Assembly: GCA_015075225.1 (NCBI GenBank)
Contig: JABTUQ010000004.1
Location: 124,001 to 188,000 of the forward strand
From: Burkholderiales bacterium
GTDB taxonomy: Bacteria > Pseudomonadota > Gammaproteobacteria > Burkholderiales > Nitrosomonadaceae
DNA length: 64,000 nucleotides
Reading direction: 5' to 3'
A model generated the notes under the pieces. It was given only the letters and a program-made list of their open reading frames with translations, was not told where the DNA came from and did not search any database. Below are positions 27,772-37,833 of this stretch, one piece after another. How positions within the stretch are numbered: the first letter of the stretch is position 1; each line of letters opens with the position of its first letter. A program made the translations under genes and the position numbers.

Positions 27772-28966
27772 TGGCTGGCAATTCTTGACACCTCGATAGG
27801 TTTTTGCGCCGCCATTTTCGTTCATAGACAATGGCAGATTTCCCAGTGCCGAGTTCAGTCTTTTGCAGTTGTAAAAGCTGACGATGTAATCATCGATATC
27901 ATTTTTAGCCTCGGTGTGGTTCGCATACTGTCGCTGCCAGACGCGTTCCATTTTGAGATTCAGGAAGAATCGCCTGGCGATGGCATTATCTGTGCAATTT
28001 CCTTTCTGCTCATGCTGCAACAAAGCCATTATTGAGCAGGTTCTGCAGTTCGCTGGCATATTGACTGCCCCGATCAGAATGAACGATCAGGCTGGATAAT
28101 ATGCTGATAGCCATGCTCAATGCGTCAAACCAGCGTGGCTGATACATGTTTGGGGCCATTGCCCAGCCGATGATCCAAGGGGCGTACAGATCCATTACGA
28201 TCGCCAGATAAAGCCAACGCAGCGCCAGCGTGCTGATATAAGCCGTAATATCTGACACGTACGGTGTCCGGTGCGACTGGATTGAACTGCCGGTTAAGCA
28301 CGTTGGCGGCCACGGCAACCATGCCTGCTGTGTGTCGTATGGGCGAATTTCCGCTTCAGACTGGTTTTAGAGCGGCCTTGGTGCATCAAACTGGTGCACC
28401 TTGTGCCGGGCTGATCTGAATTCTGATTTTGCATCGCAGCAACCAGGCGGCGACTCCCATAGCTTTGATGGCTGGCCAATGCCTTCAGGTGGACGCTGGT
28501 TTATAAACCGGTTTCCAGAACGCCTCTGCGCTTCGTAGTAGCCAGAGTGGCTGACGACAAAACACGGCAAGTTTGTCGACCGGAATGGCCTCCTTGCAGT
28601 TGGTGAACAAGCTGGCAGTCTATTCAGTTCGCGGGCAAAGAAGGCCGACGCTTTTTTAATATAACCACATCTCCCTTCAACTACTTGCCCTCTGCTCCAG
28701 CTGCCGGATACGCTGCTCGGCGGTGAGTGGTTTGCTGCGTCGCCTAGCTGGCCATTTTGCCCGCGTTGTACTGCTTCACCCAGCGACGAATCGCTGTCAT
28801 TAATGTCCATGGTCCGCTGACGTTCTACACTCAGCCCTGACCTTGACTTCAGTGAACAACTTCCAGCTTTCAAACTGATATCGAATGCCTCTACGCTGCC
28901 TTGTCATGTAATGCTCCTCAATTGGTGGATTTTCCTCCCATCGAGGTGTCCGGATAAATTAGACCA
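27772..28966 (-). mobile_element. Decayed IS3-family element, copy 1, inside the array
   Basis: About 1.2 kb on the minus strand within a spacer region. Pieces of an IS3-type OrfB integrase are visible in different frames: SDITAYISTLALRWLYLAIVMD, IVHSDRGSQYAS and KGNCTDNAIARRFF (the D, D and E of the DDE site), then FYNCKRLNSALGNLPLS. OrfA fragments lie near 28700-28910. The outer end at 28945-28966 reads GGTGTCCGGATAAATTAGACCA. The other end (GGCTGGCAATTCTTGACACC) is a worn inverted repeat. Exact borders and target duplication are not clear. No intact transposase frame remains. Confidence 0.85.
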
Positions 28967-28987
28967 CAGCAAGTATCAGTGTCTTAC

Positions 28988-29444
28988 GAAACACCCCTGC
29001 CCTGATTTCAAAGGGATTGAGACGACTTTCTGCTTTTGTTGTGTTTCTACGGGGTTAGAAACACCCCTGCCCTGATTTCAAAGGGATTGAGACTGTTTTT
29101 AGAACAAGTACTTTTGCAAGTACTTCACGAAACACCCCTGCCCTGATTTCAAAGGGATTGAGACGCTAACTCGACGAGGAATTTCACGATTTCACCCGAA
29201 ACACCCCTGCCCTGATTTCAAAGGGATTGAGACACGTTTGTGATCTATGTACTTCTCATCGTGAGCAGAAACACCCCTGCCCTGATTTCAAAGGGATTGA
29301 GACAATAAAGTTAATATCTTACCTACCAGATACAGGACGAAACACCCCTGCCCTGATTTCAAAGGGATTGAGACTACATACACCGTAACTTCTTGGTAAT
29401 CCCCTATTGAAACACCCCTGCCCTGATTTCAAAGGGATTGAGAC
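28988..29444 (+). CRISPR. CRISPR array, middle block (7 repeats)
   Basis: Seven perfect copies of the same 36-bp repeat at 28988, 29058, 29129, 29198, 29268, 29339 and 29409, with six spacers of 33-35 bases. Repeat orientation is the same as in the first block, although the block is flanked by two IS3 copies in opposite orientation. Confidence 0.97.
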
Positions 29445-29457
29445 TCGAAATATGCTG

Positions 29458-30656
29458 TGGTCTAATTTATCCGGACACCTGATGGAGGAAAATCCACCAA
29501 TTGAGGAGCATTACGACAAGACAGCGTAGAGCATTCGATACTAGTTTGTGCTTTGAAGCGTTCGCATGATCAAGGATCAGGGCTGATGCAGAACGTCAGC
29601 GAGACCATGGGATATTGGCCCAACGGCGATCGTCGCTGGGTGAAGCAGCATGCCAACGCGGAGCAAATGGCCAGCGGCATTGGCAAGCCACTCACCGCCG
29701 AGCAACAGCGTATCCGGCAGCTGGAGCAGAGAACTATCAGTTGAAGGGAGATGTAGACATATTAAAAAAGCGTCGCACTTTCTTGCCCGCGAACTGAAAT
29801 GATTACCAGCTTGTTCATCAACTGCAAAAGGAGGCCATTCCGGTCAAACAAACTTGCCGTGTTTTGTCCGTCAGCCGCCTGGCTACTACGAAGCGCAGAG
29901 GCGTTCTGCAAAACCGGTTTTATGCAAAGCCAGCGTCCACCTGAAGGCGGTATCTTATGGCCAGCCATCAAAGCTATGAGTCGTTGCTGGTTACTGCGAT
30001 GCAAAATCAGAATTCAGATCGGTCGCTGCGGCAGTTTGATGCGCAAGGCTGCTCGAAAACCGGTCTGGAAGCGAAATCATCCATACGACACACAGCAGGT
30101 ATGATTTGCCCGTGGCCGCCAATGTGCTTAACTGGCAGTTCAATCCAGTCGCACCGGATACTGCGTACGCGTCAGATATTACGTGCATATCAGCACTGGC
30201 ATTGGTGGCTTTTATCTGGCGATCAATATCTGTACGCCTGCCGGATCATCGGCTGGCAATGGCCCCAAACATGTCAGCCACGCTGGTTTGTGACGCATTG
30301 AGCATGGCTATCCAGCAGCGCTAGCCGGTATCCGGCCTGATCGTTCATTCCGATCGGGCAGCCAATATGCTGTTTACCAGAACCTGCCTAATAAATATGG
30401 CTTTATTTGGCATGAGCAGAAAAGGGAAATTGCTGATAATGCCGTCGCCGAGCGATCTTCCTGAATCTCAAAATGGAACGCGTCTGGCAGTTATAGTATG
30501 CGAACCACAATTGAGGCTAAAATGATATCGATGATTACATCGTCAGCTTTACAACTGCAAAAGACTGAACTCGGCACTGGGAAATCTGCCACCATTGTCT
30601 GCGGAACGAAAATGGCAGCCTCAAAACCTATCGAGGTAACCGAAATTACTTGACCA
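29458..30656 (+). mobile_element. Decayed IS3-family element, copy 2, inside the array
   Basis: Same element as copy 1 but in plus orientation. The left end TGGTCTAATTTATCCGGACA matches copy 1 read in reverse, and the right end is near TTACTTGACCA at 30656. OrfA pieces (RRWVKQHANAEQMASG, KPLTAEQQRIRQLEQR) and OrfB pieces (MASHQSYE, ASDITCISALALVAF, LQFYNCKRLNSAL-like) are in shifting frames. Length is about 1.2 kb, close to copy 1. The two copies have different indels. Confidence 0.85.
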
Positions 30657-30691
30657 TCACAATATGGCACAAGCCATTCATTAGCCAATAT

Positions 30692-30792
30692 GAAACACCC
30701 CTGCCCTGATTTCAAAGGGATTGAGACTTCATCAAAATTTTCATTCCCAACTTGAGCAGGGGAAACACCCCTGCCCTGATTTCAAAGGGATT
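30692..30792 (+). CRISPR. CRISPR array, distal end (2 repeats, last truncated)
   Basis: One full repeat at 30692-30727, a 34-base spacer, then a repeat at 30762 that matches for 31 bases and breaks off (AAAGGGATTCCCCG). A degenerate last repeat marks the trailer end, supporting a leader on the cas side. Confidence 0.95.
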
Positions 30793-30840
30793 CCCCGTTT
30801 CTGCAGTCAACTGTTCAGATACCCGTATGCGCAATAAAAG

Positions 30841-30864
30841 CGTATTATTAACTCTTTTAATACG
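30841..30864. promoter_or_regulatory. Inverted repeat upstream of the RHH gene
   Basis: CGTATTA (30841-30847) and TAATACG (30858-30864) are perfect 7-bp arms ten bases apart, in the AT-rich promoter region 27 bases before the RHH gene. This is a natural binding site for a ribbon-helix-helix regulator, most simply the product of the next gene. Confidence 0.45.
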
Positions 30865-30890
30865 TATTTTTTACACATAAGGAAAAGGTT

Positions 30891-31112
30891 ATGCTGGATA
30901 ATAAAGAAACCGTTCGCCTCAGCCTGAACATATCGCCTGAACTGAACGAGCGCCTGGAACAACTGGCATCCGCCGGACATACCACCAAAACCGAAGTTCT
31001 GCGCAAGGCCATTGCGCTATATGACGTGGTTGCCGAAGCTAAAACGGAAAAAAAGAAGCTGGGTATTCTTGACCAGAACAAACAGCTGCTGGTTGAAATT
31101 GTAGGAATTTAA
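30891..31112 (+). CDS. Ribbon-helix-helix DNA-binding protein
   Basis: 73-residue protein KETVRLSLNISPELNERLEQLASAGHTTKTEVLRKAIALYDVV, the RHH/CopG fold, with a basic C-terminal tail. The family includes antitoxins and small repressors. It is preceded by a good ribosome site (AAGGAAAAGG) and by an inverted repeat. Its stop overlaps the ATG of the next ORF (TAATG), so it is coupled to the small membrane protein that follows. No toxin domain is recognised in that partner. Confidence 0.8.
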   Translation: MLDNKETVRLSLNISPELNERLEQLASAGHTTKTEVLRKAIALYDVVAEAKTEKKKLGILDQNKQLLVEIVGI

Positions 31113-31445
31113 TGAATGGGCAAAATGGTCGAAATTCTGGTAATGACCAGATCAATCTGGGACAGATTATTGGCAGCGATCATCGCTATGCCCTGACCAT
31201 CAATAACGAAGCGCCGGAAGATGCTTCTGCCAGACGCAGCAATGAAATGGCAGAAGCGGTGCTCAAGCGGAAAAATGTCTTACATCCTGTTCTGTTTTGC
31301 ACTTTTTGCTGTTGGCACGATTTTTATGGGCTGTATGTATGTTTTCGCCACGGGAACCGCAGACGATAAAAAATGGGCAACCGGCATCATCAGCGCAATT
31401 GTATCCGGCCTGATCGGTTTTCTAGTCGGACAGGGGAAAAGATAA
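31112..31445 (+). CDS. Small membrane protein, split by a frame change or two overlapping genes
   Basis: The first frame starts MNGQNGRNSGNDQINLGQII and runs through a polar region to EAVLKRK. A different frame then gives MSYILFCFALFAVGTIFMGCMYVFATG, and IISAIVSGLIGFLVGQGKR, two transmembrane segments, ending at 31445. The switch lies at a run of five As (31271-31275). A single base change would give one protein of about 110 residues with a soluble head and two membrane helices; or the second part may start at its own ATG (31275). Function unknown. The partner is the coupled RHH gene. Confidence 0.55.
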
Positions 31446-31502
31446 GCTGCCAGGCAACTGATTTAAATGGATTGCAAACCACTGGTTGTCCACTGTCTCA
31501 CG

Positions 31503-34085
31503 TCATTCACCGCCGGTTTTGCGGTACGTAGAAAGCGCTCCTGATAACTCGGCTCGTGTCACCAGGAGTTTGCACCCCTCAAGGATCAGAAGCAGTCCAA
31601 TACCCAAGCCCAGAGCCAGAAACATGTCGCTCCAGATAATCGAGCCAAACTTCAGAAGTGTCTGAGCCTGCGGCAGTAGCAGCACCAGTCCGGTCACGCA
31701 GATCACTGCCACCACAACATACCCCAGAGCTGCATTCTTGCGAAAAAAAGCATCGCGCAGCGATGCCCGAAAAGAGCGATTCACCAGGATCAGCGCCACG
31801 ATCTGGGCCACCAGACCGAAAAAGATTAGTGCCCGCACTTCGACTTCCGGTACACCTGCCCAGGTTTTTGCAAGAAAAACGGCTGCCAGCATTGCGAAAG
31901 CAATGCCGCCTTGCATGATGCTCCAGACCAGCATAGAGGGCGAGAACATCCGTTGCACCGGATCACGTGGTGGGCGTTCCATGACATCGTCCTCCGAACG
32001 TTCGGCTTCGAACACGAGCGCACAGACCGGATCAATCACCATTTCAAGCAAGGCGATATGAATTGGCCCCAATAACATGGGCAAGCCAAAGAACAGCGGC
32101 AAAAGCGCCAGCCCGGCAATCGGCACATGGACGGCCAAAATAAATGCCATGGCTTTGCGGATGTTGTCGTAAATTCTCCGCCCCAGCCGGGCGGACTGGA
32201 CGATTGCGGAAAAATCATCGTTCAGCAGCACCAATTCGGAAGCTTCACGCGCAACATCGGTGCCCCGCCCCCCCATGGCAATACCGATATGCGCGGCTTT
32301 GAGCGATGGCGCATCATTGACGCCATCGCCAGTCATCGCAACGACTTCACCGCCTGCCTTGAATGCCTGGACGATTCGCAGTTTCTGCTGGGGCATAATC
32401 CGCGCGAATACCGTGACCCTTTTCAATCGTTGTGCGAGCTGTTCGTCATCGAGCGCTTCCAGATCGGTTCCTGTCAGTATTTCTCCATCCTCGATGCCGG
32501 CTTGCGAAGCAATTGATCGGGCGGTGGCGGCATAATCTCCCGTGATCATCACGACGCGAATTCCGGCCCGGCGGCATTCGGCGATGGCGCCCGGCACACT
32601 GGCACGTATCGGGTCGGCCAATCCGACCAGACCAGTCAGCGTATAGTGATAATTCAGTTGTGAATCCGCCCATTGGCGGTCGGGCGCAGTTGAGGTCGCC
32701 ACTGCCAGTACGCGTATTCCGCGCGTGGCCATGCCTTCAACGGCTTTCAGCACTTTCTGTGCGACATCATCTGGCAAGCGGCACAGGCGGATAATCGACT
32801 CCGGCGCACCTTTGGCGTAGATCATCATCGCCTGGCCGTCGTCCCATATATTTGACATTGCCGGCAAATCGGGTCGCAGCCCATAGCTGTAGATTGGCAT
32901 TGTGCTGAAGGATTCAGAGCCTGCGAAAGTACTGCGGGCGTTGTGTAGTGCCACCTCCATGGGGTCGGATGGATGGGGGTCACTGGCCAGTGCCGCTGTT
33001 TCGATGAGCTTGCGACAGCCATCGGAGATGGGTTTTCCATGCTCAAGTTTTACAGTCTCGCCCGACGGTAGCCAGAGTTGCGCAAGCGCCATACGATTTT
33101 CCGTGAGCGTGCCGGTTTTGTCAGTGCAAAGCACCGTTGCCGATCCCAGCGTCTCGATAGCTGCCGAGCGCCGGGTAAGTACGCCAACCTTTCCTATCCG
33201 CCAGGCGCCCATTGCCATGAATACCGCCAGCACAACGGGGAATTCTTCAGGAAGCATCGACATGCCGATGGCGATCCCGGCCAGCATCGCTTCCAGCCAG
33301 CCACCGCGCAACAGCCCGTAAAGCACCACGACCAGACCTACGACCAGGATAGCGCTGACCGCGCACCAGGTAACGATCCGGATGATTTCACGCCGCAGGC
33401 GGGGTGCTTCGATGTCCAATACTGTCAGCGACTGGCCAATTTTGCCGATTTCAGTGCGCGCGCCGGTCGCCAGGACGCGTGCGACTCCGCTGCCACGTAC
33501 AACAAGTGAGCCGGAATAGACATAGGGCTGACCTTCGCCGCCGGGGCTCAGCGTGTCGGATTCGCCGGACGCCCCAGTCGGTGGGATGTCGGCCACTTTG
33601 CCCACAGGCAAAGACTCTCCGGTCAGCAGTGATTCATCAATCTGCAAGTCGGTTGCATCGACAAGAATTGCATCAGCGGCAATCCGGTCACCCTCTTCCA
33701 GCACAAGCAGATCGCCCCGCACGACCTCCCGGCCGGCAATGCGCACCCACGCGCCGTCGCGAATGACAAGAGCGCGCGGTGATGATAGATCGCGCAATGC
33801 TTCCAGAACCCGTTCGGAACGGGTTTCCTGAATGATCGTGATTAAGAACGAAAAACTGGCAAAGATGAGAAGAATGATCGCTTCGGTACGATCACCGAGG
33901 AGCAGATAAATGAGACCGCCTGCCAACAGCAGCGCAAGCATCGGTTCGCGCAACACTTCCAGCACTATACGAAAGATCGAGCGCTTGCCGGTTCTGGGCA
34001 ACTCATTAGGACCTTCAAGGCGTAATCGCTCATTTGCCGTGTCAGTGGTCAGGCCATGATGCTGAATGCCACTGGTTGTTATCAT
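31503..34085 (-). CDS. P-type cation-transporting ATPase (P2-like)
   Basis: 860-residue cation pump. Actuator motif LLTGESLPVGK, phosphorylation site CTDKTGTLTENRM (D322), and hinge MTGDGVNDAPSLKAAHIGIAMG are all present, as are the N-terminal cation-ATPase domain (GLTTDTANERLRLEGPNELP) and the six-helix C-terminal part. The M4 motif is PEEFPVVLAVF, not the PEGLP of Ca2+ pumps, so the ion cannot be named with confidence. There is no heavy-metal domain (no CxxC), which argues against copper or zinc. It is monocistronic, transcribed toward the CRISPR array. Confidence 0.9.
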   Translation of the reverse strand: MITTSGIQHHGLTTDTANERLRLEGPNELPRTGKRSIFRIVLEVLREPMLALLLAGGLIYLLLGDRTEAIILLIFASFSFLITIIQETRSERVLEALRDLSSPRALVIRDGAWVRIAGREVVRGDLLVLEEGDRIAADAILVDATDLQIDESLLTGESLPVGKVADIPPTGASGESDTLSPGGEGQPYVYSGSLVVRGSGVARVLATGARTEIGKIGQSLTVLDIEAPRLRREIIRIVTWCAVSAILVVGLVVVLYGLLRGGWLEAMLAGIAIGMSMLPEEFPVVLAVFMAMGAWRIGKVGVLTRRSAAIETLGSATVLCTDKTGTLTENRMALAQLWLPSGETVKLEHGKPISDGCRKLIETAALASDPHPSDPMEVALHNARSTFAGSESFSTMPIYSYGLRPDLPAMSNIWDDGQAMMIYAKGAPESIIRLCRLPDDVAQKVLKAVEGMATRGIRVLAVATSTAPDRQWADSQLNYHYTLTGLVGLADPIRASVPGAIAECRRAGIRVVMITGDYAATARSIASQAGIEDGEILTGTDLEALDDEQLAQRLKRVTVFARIMPQQKLRIVQAFKAGGEVVAMTGDGVNDAPSLKAAHIGIAMGGRGTDVAREASELVLLNDDFSAIVQSARLGRRIYDNIRKAMAFILAVHVPIAGLALLPLFFGLPMLLGPIHIALLEMVIDPVCALVFEAERSEDDVMERPPRDPVQRMFSPSMLVWSIMQGGIAFAMLAAVFLAKTWAGVPEVEVRALIFFGLVAQIVALILVNRSFRASLRDAFFRKNAALGYVVVAVICVTGLVLLLPQAQTLLKFGSIIWSDMFLALGLGIGLLLILEGCKLLVTRAELSGALSTYRKTGGE

Positions 34086-34492
34086 GGTTAGCGAATCCTT
34101 GTTGTGTAAGCCCCATTAACGCGGATGATACGGCCTTCACCGAAGCGTACCGGGTTTTGAGGAGGTTCCTCAAAGTAAGATGTTCATCAAGATCCGTCCA
34201 GAATAGCGTTATTGTTAATTTTCTGATAGGGAAGCGGGATGACAAGGCAAGCAACACCCCCATAATTACAGAAAGATGGATTTCCTCTCTTTCCTCCAGG
34301 CAATGGAAATAGATACGGGTATACAATCGATTTTATGAAAAACTTTACCTTGGGAATCTCTGAAAACCATCTGCGTTAAAAATCGGCTCAAAATGCTCAT
34401 TTACTGCGTATGGACTCCGCTTTTTGGCCTTGAACTGGCTGTCTCTCACTCACTTTTTTCAGAGGTTCTCTTGAATTCAGGAGCCATTCTTA
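34086..34492. other. Intergenic region between the P-type ATPase and the FmdE-like gene
   Basis: 407 bases between divergently transcribed genes; promoters must lie here. No RNA gene or strong hairpin is seen. A short motif CAGAGGTTCTC near 34460 resembles the TCAGAGGTTCC motif found at 46678 and 60540. Confidence 0.4.
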
Positions 34493-35131
34493 ATGAACCA
34501 ATCAACATTCGAACAGAATTTTCCATCTTTTTTTGCTGAAGCACCTGCTGTAACGGTGCGGGATCCGCTGGCGCAGTTCCTCGGCGCAGCGCGTGGCGGG
34601 GTGATGGAATACCGCTATGCCGATGCAGTACGGCTGGCAGGACATTCCTGCCCCACTGTGGCGGGCGCCTGGCTGATGACGATACATGGTTTGCGGGCGC
34701 TGTACGGAGATGTATTGCCGGTACGCGGGGAAATTGAGGTATTCATGGCCGATGCACGCGATGCCGGCACGACCGGTGTTGTAGCGACCGTAGCGCAACT
34801 GGTTACCGGCGCGGCACCGGAAACCGGTTTTCATGGTATCGGCGGCCGCTTCGGGCGTAATGATCTGCTGCATTTCGATCAGCCGATGCAGGGGGAATTC
34901 GGCCTGCGCCGCAAGGATACGGGCGCAGCGGTGCAGGTGGCGCTCGATGCTTCTGTCGTGCCCTGGCCGAACGAAATGCGCCTGCTTCTTCCAAAAGCGG
35001 TAAGCGGGCAGGCCAGTCCGGATGAGCTGCAGCGCTTTGGCGAGTTGTGGCAGGATCGCGTGCGCCAGATGCTGATTGAGCATGCCAGCGATACCAATCT
35101 AGTGCGGGTGGGCGCCTGGGCTGCAAACTGA
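34493..35131 (+). CDS. FmdE-like conserved protein
   Basis: 212-residue soluble protein. The block YADAVRLAGHSCPTVAGAWLMT with its His-x-Cys pair resembles the FmdE family, named for a gene in the formylmethanofuran dehydrogenase operon of methanogens but widely found in bacteria as stand-alone proteins that may bind metal. No C1-pathway gene is adjacent. The C-terminal part (LWQDRVRQMLIEHASD) is helical. I cannot assign a reaction. Confidence 0.55.
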   Translation: MNQSTFEQNFPSFFAEAPAVTVRDPLAQFLGAARGGVMEYRYADAVRLAGHSCPTVAGAWLMTIHGLRALYGDVLPVRGEIEVFMADARDAGTTGVVATVAQLVTGAAPETGFHGIGGRFGRNDLLHFDQPMQGEFGLRRKDTGAAVQVALDASVVPWPNEMRLLLPKAVSGQASPDELQRFGELWQDRVRQMLIEHASDTNLVRVGAWAAN

Positions 35132-35166
35132 TTGATCCTGCGGATGATTCGTCTTCAAACATCGCC

Positions 35167-35197
35167 TTGACTGATTTTTTGCTTTACTTGCTATACT
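35167..35197 (+). promoter_or_regulatory. Possible promoter of the 35244 gene
   Basis: TTGACT at 35167 and TATACT at 35192 make a sigma-70-like pair with a rather long 19-base gap, 47 bases before the gene's ATG. Confidence 0.35.
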
Positions 35198-35243
35198 GCT
35201 CGACCTAAAAACGACTGATCAAAATTATATTGCTGGAGGAAGA

Positions 35244-35678
35244 ATGGACATTTTGAGTTTGGTGGCAGGGTTTCTGGCTGGTGCGCTTACGATTTATCTC
35301 GTCAGCTTTTTCATGAGGCCGGGGGAGAGCAAGAGAGAGGTAACGGATACCAATCTGACGAGCCTGTTCGACCAGTTGTGGCAAACACACGAACGTTTGC
35401 TGAATGAAATGAAACAGGATATGGATAACCCCGATTTCAAGTTTCACCGGGAATTTTATGTGCAGAAAAAAGGCTGGGGCTGGGGTCGCTGGGGATTTCA
35501 CCGCAAAGGCCCTTGCATTGCCTATTTTCTGGAAGATCACTCCGATCTGCTGCCGCTGGTGGAAACCCTGACGGCTCACGGGTTGATCAGCCCGACGGGT
35601 GAAGCCGATAAAAATTCGGCCAGGTTTCAGTTAAGTGAAAAACTGGTTGAACTGCTGCGCGGCAAGAAAACCAGCTAA
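35244..35678 (+). CDS. Membrane-anchored protein of unknown function
   Basis: 144 residues with one N-terminal transmembrane helix (ILSLVAGFLAGALTIYLVSFF) and a cytosolic domain that includes a Trp/Gly-rich patch (KKGWGWGRWGFHRKGPC) and a winged-helix-like end (LVETLTAHGLISPTGEA). A good ribosome site (GGAGGAAG) precedes it. I do not recognise the family. Confidence 0.7.
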   Translation: MDILSLVAGFLAGALTIYLVSFFMRPGESKREVTDTNLTSLFDQLWQTHERLLNEMKQDMDNPDFKFHREFYVQKKGWGWGRWGFHRKGPCIAYFLEDHSDLLPLVETLTAHGLISPTGEADKNSARFQLSEKLVELLRGKKTS

Positions 35679-35690
35679 ATCTGCAATCCG

Positions 35691-35709
35691 GCCCGGGTTC
35701 ATCCCGGGC
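35691..35709 (+). terminator. Hairpin after the 35244 gene
   Basis: GCCCGGG and CCCGGGC are perfect arms around TTCAT, 12 bases after the stop codon. There is no T-run, so it is only a weak terminator candidate. Confidence 0.4.
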
Positions 35710-35862
35710 TCTATCAGTACACCATTGGTTCTGTTTCAATCCTGATTGCTTCTGCCAGTTTGCCATTCACCCTGAATTACCTGCGATGCGGCTCATGGAG
35801 GACTTGACCAGAGGTTCCCCAAAGAACACCTGAAAAACGTCAGTGAGGTAGTCAGCGATTCC

Positions 35863-37053
<1,191 letters not shown>

Positions 37054-37833
37054 TCAGGATCGTTGCAGGGCGCGCAGTGCATTTTGGCCGCGCACACCGC
37101 CAAAGAACGCCTGAATGAACGGATGATCGCAGATGATGATTTCCGGTATCGGCCCCAGCGCGACGATATGCCGGTCGGCCAGCACAGCCACACGATCGGC
37201 AAGGGCTACCAGTGTATCCAGATCGTGCGTCACCATGATGACGGTCAGCGCCAGTTCTTCGCGCAAGGATCGTATCAGGTCAACGAAAGCCTCGCTCAGT
37301 GCCGGATCCAGCCCGGCGGTCGGCTCATCCAGAAACAGCAGCTCCGGATCTTGCGCCAGCGCGCGCGCCAGTGCCACCCGCTTGATCATACCGCCGGATA
37401 ATTCTGCCGGCATCTTGCGGGCGTGCTGGGGTTCGACACCCACCATGCCGAGCTTGAGCATGACCAGTTCGCGTATCGTTTCTTCGCACAGTGTGCGCAT
37501 CTCGCGCAAGGGTAGCGCCACATTATCGAAAACGGTCAGCGCGCTGAACAGCGCCCCCTGCTGAAACAAAACACCGGAACGAATGCGCAATTTTCTCTGC
37601 TGCTCGTGGCTGCCATCGTAACGTTCCGCCCCCAATACCCTGACACTGCCACGAGCGGGTCTGGTCAATCCGAGCATCTGGCGTAGCAGGGTCGTCTTGC
37701 CGCTACCGGATCCCCCGACCAATGCAAGAATTTCCCCTTTGTAAATTGTCAGGTTGATATTTTCGTGAATCACATGGCTGCCGAAGCGGGTATCAAGCCC
37801 GGCAATTTCAATAACCGGTTCGGTATTCGTCAT
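37054..37833 (-). CDS. mlaF: Lipid-transport ABC ATPase MlaF-like
   Basis: ATP-binding subunit of a phospholipid transport system that keeps outer-membrane lipid asymmetry. Walker A is GGSGSGKTTL, signature ELSGGMIKRVALARA, Walker B LLFLDEPTAGLDP. The SGGM(I/Q)KR signature is diagnostic of MlaF. Its start overlaps the stop of mlaE. No mlaD follows in the window; dapE is next. Confidence 0.9.
   Translation of the reverse strand: MTNTEPVIEIAGLDTRFGSHVIHENINLTIYKGEILALVGGSGSGKTTLLRQMLGLTRPARGSVRVLGAERYDGSHEQQRKLRIRSGVLFQQGALFSALTVFDNVALPLREMRTLCEETIRELVMLKLGMVGVEPQHARKMPAELSGGMIKRVALARALAQDPELLFLDEPTAGLDPALSEAFVDLIRSLREELALTVIMVTHDLDTLVALADRVAVLADRHIVALGPIPEIIICDHPFIQAFFGGVRGQNALRALQRS

Noticed and set aside
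26104..27815. Several open frames made of repeated NPFEIRAGVF-like units
   Set aside because: They are translations of the CRISPR repeat and spacers, not genes.
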